In this document: positions 5,028-8,339 of the stretch, one piece after another | Layout: every line of letters starts with the position of its first letter | Numbering within the stretch: position 1 is the stretch's first letter | DNA from: CAYOHP01 sp964403795 [NCBI: uncultured bacterium] | GTDB lineage: Bacteria; Muiribacteriota; UBA6191; CAZXTJ01 | Direction of reading: 5' to 3' | DNA length: 8,339 nucleotides | NCBI GenBank assembly: GCA_964403795.1 | Contig: CAYOHP010000212.1 | Span: 1-8,339 of the forward strand | Position numbers and translations under genes: made by a program | Notes under the pieces: model-generated | The model's input: only the letters and a program-made list of their open reading frames with translations | What the model was told of the DNA's origin: nothing | Database searches by the model: none

Positions 5028-5420
5028 GTGACCGCGAACAGTCTCGAGGCCGTGACGACCGACCAGGCTCCGGCTCCGGTCGGACCCTATTCGCAGGCGG
5101 TGGTGGCCGGCGGCATGGTCTTCTGCTCCGGGCAGATCCCCATCGATCCCCGGACCGGGAGCCTCTCGACGGGGAGCGTGGAGGAGCAGGCCCGGCTCGT
5201 GCTCCAGAACCTGGCGGCGGTCCTGACCGCCTCCGGGAGCTCGCTCTCCCGGGTGGTCAAGACCACCATCTTCCTCAAGGACATGGGCGAGTTCGCCAAG
5301 GTGAACGCCATCTACGCCGAGTTCTTCCGCGAGCCGTTCCCGGCCCGGGCGACCGTCGAGGTGGCGCGCCTGCCCAAGGACGTGCGGGTCGAGATCGATG
5401 CCATTGCCCTCAGTGCCTGA
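5028..5420 (+). CDS. ridA: RidA (YjgF/YER057c/UK114) enamine/imine deaminase, 130 aa
   Basis: RidA hydrolyses reactive 2-aminoacrylate and related enamine/imine intermediates released by PLP enzymes such as threonine/serine dehydratase, protecting other PLP enzymes in the cytosol. It normally works as a homotrimer. Numbering from GTG 5028, the sequence shows APVGPYSQAV (Tyr21), VFCSGQIPIDP (31-41) and the signature PARATVEVARLPKDVRVEID (105-124). Arg107 corresponds to the substrate-carboxylate-binding Arg105 of E. coli RidA, and Glu122 to its Glu120, so it is likely an active member. The 130-aa length fits the family (about 128). The upstream ATG 5007 would only add MATRRRP. It sits between the 100-aa gene and hemW and overlaps the start of hemW, consistent with one operon. 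Confidence 0.95.
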   Translation: MTANSLEAVTTDQAPAPVGPYSQAVVAGGMVFCSGQIPIDPRTGSLSTGSVEEQARLVLQNLAAVLTASGSSLSRVVKTTIFLKDMGEFAKVNAIYAEFFREPFPARATVEVARLPKDVRVEIDAIALSA

Positions 5421-6543
5421 GGCATCTTCCCCGGGGGAAGGTCTCTACGTCCACCTCCCGTTCTGCGCCTCGCGGTGCGGGTACTGCGACTTCGTCACCT
5501 GGGAAGGACGCGACCTCGAGCAACCCGCCTATCTCGACGCCCTGGCCCGCGAAGCGGGACGTCGGCATTCCCAGGCGGCCCGGGTGGAGACGGTCTTCCT
5601 GGGCGGGGGAACCCCGACCCGCCTGGGGGTGATCGGCCTGTCCCGGGTCTTCTCCGAGGTGGTGGCACGGTTCCCGGTGGTCCCGGACGCCGAGATCACG
5701 GTGGAGGCGAATCCCGAATCGGCCACCTCCGAGGTGCTCTCCCGGCTCCGCGAGCTCGGTGCCAACCGCCTGAGCCTGGGGATCCAGAGCTTCGTCGATT
5801 CCGAACTGGCGGCGATGGGACGGGCCCATGACGCCTGCGAGGCCGAGGCCGCCTGGCACCGGGCCATGGCTGCCGGCTTCGAACGGGTGAGCCTGGACCT
5901 GATCTACGGACTGCCCGGCCAGACCCGGGAAAGCTTCGCCCGGACCCTCGAAAGGGCCCTGGCCCTGGCCCCCCGGCACGTTTCCCTCTATGCCCTCACC
6001 CTCGAGGCAGGGGCCGAGTGGAACCGCCGGCGCCCCCTGGCACCGGACTGGGAGCCCGATCCGGATCTGCAGGCCGATCTCTACGAGGATGCCGAGGCCC
6101 GCCTCGGAGCCGAGGGACTGCGCCCCTACGAGATCTCCAATTTCGCAGCCCCGGGGCACGAGTCCCGCCACAACCTGAAGTACTGGAAGGGCGAGCCGGT
6201 CCTCGGCCTCGGGGTGGGGGCCTGGGGCGGGCGGGCCGGCCACCGGGAGCGCAACTCGGCCTCCTTCGAGGCCTACCTCGAGGACCAGCGCCTGGACCGG
6301 GGGCCGTTCCTGGTCGAGTCCTTGACCGGGGTCGAGGTCGAACGGGAACGGGTGGTGCTCGGGCTGCGCCTGGCCGAAGGCGTGGATCCGGCCGCCCTGC
6401 AGTCCCGGACCGAGAGCCGGCGGACCCTGGCCATCCTGGAGCGCTACCGGGCGCTCGGCCTGGTCAGCGCCGAAGGTCCGGTCTGGAGCCTGACCGCGAG
6501 AGGGCGTATGCTGGCGAACGAGGTCATGGTGGAGATTTTGTGA
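5398..6543 (+). CDS. hemW: HemW radical-SAM heme chaperone, 381 aa
   Basis: HemW proteins resemble oxygen-independent coproporphyrinogen oxidase HemN but are thought to bind heme and deliver it to membrane respiratory proteins. The [4Fe-4S]/SAM site PFCASRCGYCDF has Cys23, Cys27 and Cys30 (CxxxCxxC). GGGTPT (69-74) is the SAM-binding glycine motif, and EANPES (103-108) and DLIYGLPGQT (167-176) are standard for the group. HNLKYW (258-263) is the HNxxYW motif linked to heme binding in HemW. The single cysteine motif without the HemN N-terminal extension, and the length near 380, favour HemW over HemN; many databases still label such proteins as coproporphyrinogen oxidase-like. The start is uncertain: ATG 5398 overlaps ridA by 23 nt, while GTG 5413 would overlap by 8, and neither has a strong ribosome site. 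The stop TGA 6541-6543 overlaps the next start. Confidence 0.93.
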   Translation: MPLPSVPEASSPGEGLYVHLPFCASRCGYCDFVTWEGRDLEQPAYLDALAREAGRRHSQAARVETVFLGGGTPTRLGVIGLSRVFSEVVARFPVVPDAEITVEANPESATSEVLSRLRELGANRLSLGIQSFVDSELAAMGRAHDACEAEAAWHRAMAAGFERVSLDLIYGLPGQTRESFARTLERALALAPRHVSLYALTLEAGAEWNRRRPLAPDWEPDPDLQADLYEDAEARLGAEGLRPYEISNFAAPGHESRHNLKYWKGEPVLGLGVGAWGGRAGHRERNSASFEAYLEDQRLDRGPFLVESLTGVEVERERVVLGLRLAEGVDPAALQSRTESRRTLAILERYRALGLVSAEGPVWSLTARGRMLANEVMVEIL

Positions 6544-8339
6544 GGGCGCCCGTGGTTCGCTCCGATCCGCCGACCCCGGGGCCCGATCCCCGGGTCTTCC
6601 TCACCTTCGACGACCGCGCCTCCGACGCCGAGACCCGCACCCTGGTCCAGACGCCGGTCTTCTCGGCCGTCCTCTCCGCCCTGGTGATGGGAGCCGGGCA
6701 GATCTACAACGGCCAGGCCAGACGGGGCCTGGTCTTCTTCCTGGCCCAGCTCTCGCTCATGCTCTACGGCTGGGACCACCTGCGGGGCCGGGTCGTGTCC
6801 GAGGCCCTGATCTCCTGGGTCGGTCCGGTCCTCTACGGGTTCTTCATTGGGACCTTGTTCGTGGGCGGCGTGGTGGTCTGGCTCTTCAACGTCTACGACG
6901 CCTACGAGGTGGCCCGGTTCGTGGCGTTCATCTTCGATCGCCACAGCCAGCTCCTCGACGACGAGGAGGAGGCCGAACGCGGCTTCCTCCGGGAGAGCGA
7001 GGCGGGCCGCCGCCGGGGGCGCATGCGCCAGGCCTCGTTCGTGGCGGCAGTCGTGCTCCTCTACACCCTGGCGATCTTCACCCTGGGATCCCGGATGGGT
7101 CGGGATCGGGAAGGCATCGAGGGCCTGCTCACGCGGTTGGCGACCTCCCAGAGCCCCGAGCTGCACCTGAACGCGGCCCGTTTCTTCTTCAACCTGCAGC
7201 GCTATCCCGAAGCCCGTCTCGAGTACGAGCGGGCCCACCAGTTCGCCCGGACCGCCTACCAGAAGAGGGCCGCGGAGCTCGGGTTGACCCGCCTCCAGGA
7301 CGTGCTCCAAGGGGGAGAGGCGATCCCTCCCGAGGAACCGGCCGTGGGCCCCGGTCCGGCGGCCGGCCCGGTCGACTGGAGCAGTCCGGGTCCCGAGGTG
7401 GTCGGTCCGGGGAGCGGCTCCCAGCCTTCCCCCCTGGACCTGCCCCCGGTCCCGGAGCCGGGCGAGATCCGGGCGACCCAGGTCGTGGACCTCGACCGCG
7501 AGTACGCCCTCGAGCGGGCCGAGCTCGAGCTCGGGACCGGCAACCACGAGGCGGCGGCCCAGGCCCTGGCGCCGCTGGGGGAGCAGGGACCGCAGAGCGG
7601 ACGACTGGAGTGGATCCGCGGCGAGATCGCCCGCCTGAGGGGCGACCGGGCGGGTGCCAGGGCCCGTTTCGAGAAGGCGGCCCGGCTGGCACCCCGGGAT
7701 CCGCGGCCCCTGCTCGGGCTTGCGGAACTGGCGCGGGAGGAGGGGACGGGCGGTCTGGTCGAGGTGCACCTGCGCCAGGCCGCCACGGTGGCTCCCGAGG
7801 ACCGGGACGCGGTGCGGGCCTATTCCGACCATCTGCTCTCGGAGGGGCGGGCCGAGGAGGCCCACGACGTGGTCGCCAAGGCGCTCACCGCCCGACCCGG
7901 CGATTCCGACCTGCTCTATCGCTCCTTCGTGCTCTCCCGCCAGGCCGGCAACAGCGAGCGGGCCCACGAGGCCGCCTTGGCGCTCGCCAAGGTCGAGTAC
8001 CGCGACGGGGAGGTCTACGCCTTCCTGGCCCGGCGGGCCCTGGCCCGCAACCGGCTCGACGACGCCGACCGCTTCGTGGCCACCCTGGAACGGGTCGACC
8101 GGGCGCATCCCAGCTCGCTCCTGCTCAAGGCGGAGGTGCTGCGCCGGCGGGGGCGGAACCGCGAAGTTGTCGACCTCCTGGCACCGGCGGTACGGGGCGG
8201 CAGCCTGGAGCTCGCCATGTTGCTGGCGGAGGCCGCCAAGGACGTCCGGGACTACCGGCCCGGGATCGAGGCCCTGGAGGCGGCCCAGCGCATCCACCCG
8301 CCCAGCGCCCCGGCCATGAAGCTGCTCGGGATCCTGAAG
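6540..8339 (+). CDS. TPR-repeat inner-membrane protein, N-terminal 600 residues (3' end outside window)
   Basis: The frame is open from GTG 6540 to the window edge with no stop. GTG overlaps the hemW TGA (GTGA), and GGAG (6531-6534) lies 5 nt before it. Residues 40-118 are membrane-rich: a segment at 40-58 carrying GAGQIYNGQ, a second near 64-78, a third and perhaps fourth at 90-118. After a charged cytosolic loop (about 123-164, including DDEEEAER), another span covers 166-184. The GxGQIYNGQ pattern recalls the TM2-type fold, an inference from pattern. Residues 206-257 read as a first helical repeat (NAARFFFNLQRYPEARLEYERA at 211-232 region). A Pro/Gly linker at 259-308 follows, then 320-600 consists of TPR-like helix pairs, for example AGARARFEKAARLAPRD (371-387) and EAHDVVAKALTARPGDSD (440-457). 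It is likely a membrane-anchored scaffold; partners are unknown. The opposite strand is also largely open here, a GC-rich side effect. Confidence 0.85.
   Translation, partial: MRAPVVRSDPPTPGPDPRVFLTFDDRASDAETRTLVQTPVFSAVLSALVMGAGQIYNGQARRGLVFFLAQLSLMLYGWDHLRGRVVSEALISWVGPVLYGFFIGTLFVGGVVVWLFNVYDAYEVARFVAFIFDRHSQLLDDEEEAERGFLRESEAGRRRGRMRQASFVAAVVLLYTLAIFTLGSRMGRDREGIEGLLTRLATSQSPELHLNAARFFFNLQRYPEARLEYERAHQFARTAYQKRAAELGLTRLQDVLQGGEAIPPEEPAVGPGPAAGPVDWSSPGPEVVGPGSGSQPSPLDLPPVPEPGEIRATQVVDLDREYALERAELELGTGNHEAAAQALAPLGEQGPQSGRLEWIRGEIARLRGDRAGARARFEKAARLAPRDPRPLLGLAELAREEGTGGLVEVHLRQAATVAPEDRDAVRAYSDHLLSEGRAEEAHDVVAKALTARPGDSDLLYRSFVLSRQAGNSERAHEAALALAKVEYRDGEVYAFLARRALARNRLDDADRFVATLERVDRAHPSSLLLKAEVLRRRGRNREVVDLLAPAVRGGSLELAMLLAEAAKDVRDYRPGIEALEAAQRIHPPSAPAMKLLGILK

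Noticed and set aside
6444-8297. Long antisense open frame (617 codons, - strand) across the TPR gene
   Set aside because: Its translation is Gly/Arg/Pro/His-rich with no recognisable domain, and it lies opposite a frame with clear membrane and TPR features. Long antisense frames are expected at this GC content.

Overview
This is a very GC-rich (roughly 70% by eye) bacterial chromosomal window with densely packed genes, many GTG starts and several stop/start overlaps. The content is mostly housekeeping: an M16 peptidase, a KtrAB-type potassium channel, a tRNA-Arg, RidA and HemW. Two predicted exported proteins (one lipoprotein) and the M16 peptidase would suit a GC-rich diderm phylum such as Acidobacteriota, but GC-rich actinobacterial-type lineages are not excluded. 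No marker in the window fixes the taxon. I see no phage, IS element, CRISPR array or restriction system.

Layout. (1) 1-1279, + strand: the 3' end of an M16-family peptidase gene, then a gene for an unrecognised 228-aa protein with a signal peptide. (2) 1280-1483: a gene-free stretch between convergent genes, holding three tandem copies of a 45-46 bp palindromic repeat followed by two perfect hairpins. (3) 4587 down to 1484, - strand: ktrB, ktrA, a lipoprotein gene, tRNA-Arg(CCT) and a 93-aa hypothetical gene. Gaps are 10 nt, a 4-nt overlap, 12 nt and 28 nt, so this looks like one transcription unit with a tRNA inside it. (4) 4588-4682: a 95-bp divergent promoter region. The leftward promoter is placed so that ktrB mRNA would be leaderless. 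(5) 4683-8339, + strand: a 100-aa protein with a Cys/His motif, ridA, hemW and a large TPR membrane protein that runs off the right edge. These appear to form an operon (42-nt gap, then 23-nt and 4-nt overlaps).

How they work together: KtrB is the potassium-translocating subunit and KtrA its nucleotide-binding gating subunit, and their adjacency supports a complete system. The lipoprotein is translationally coupled to ktrA, but its link to K+ transport is only positional. RidA (removal of reactive enamine/imine intermediates) and HemW (radical-SAM heme chaperone) are independent housekeeping functions. The TPR protein's 1.8-kb open frame has no stop before the window edge and so is easy to miss. 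The most unusual items are the tandem hairpin array, the tRNA embedded between protein genes, the predicted leaderless ktrB and the orphan 100-aa and 228-aa proteins. I do not see convincing evidence of a wholly new multi-gene system.
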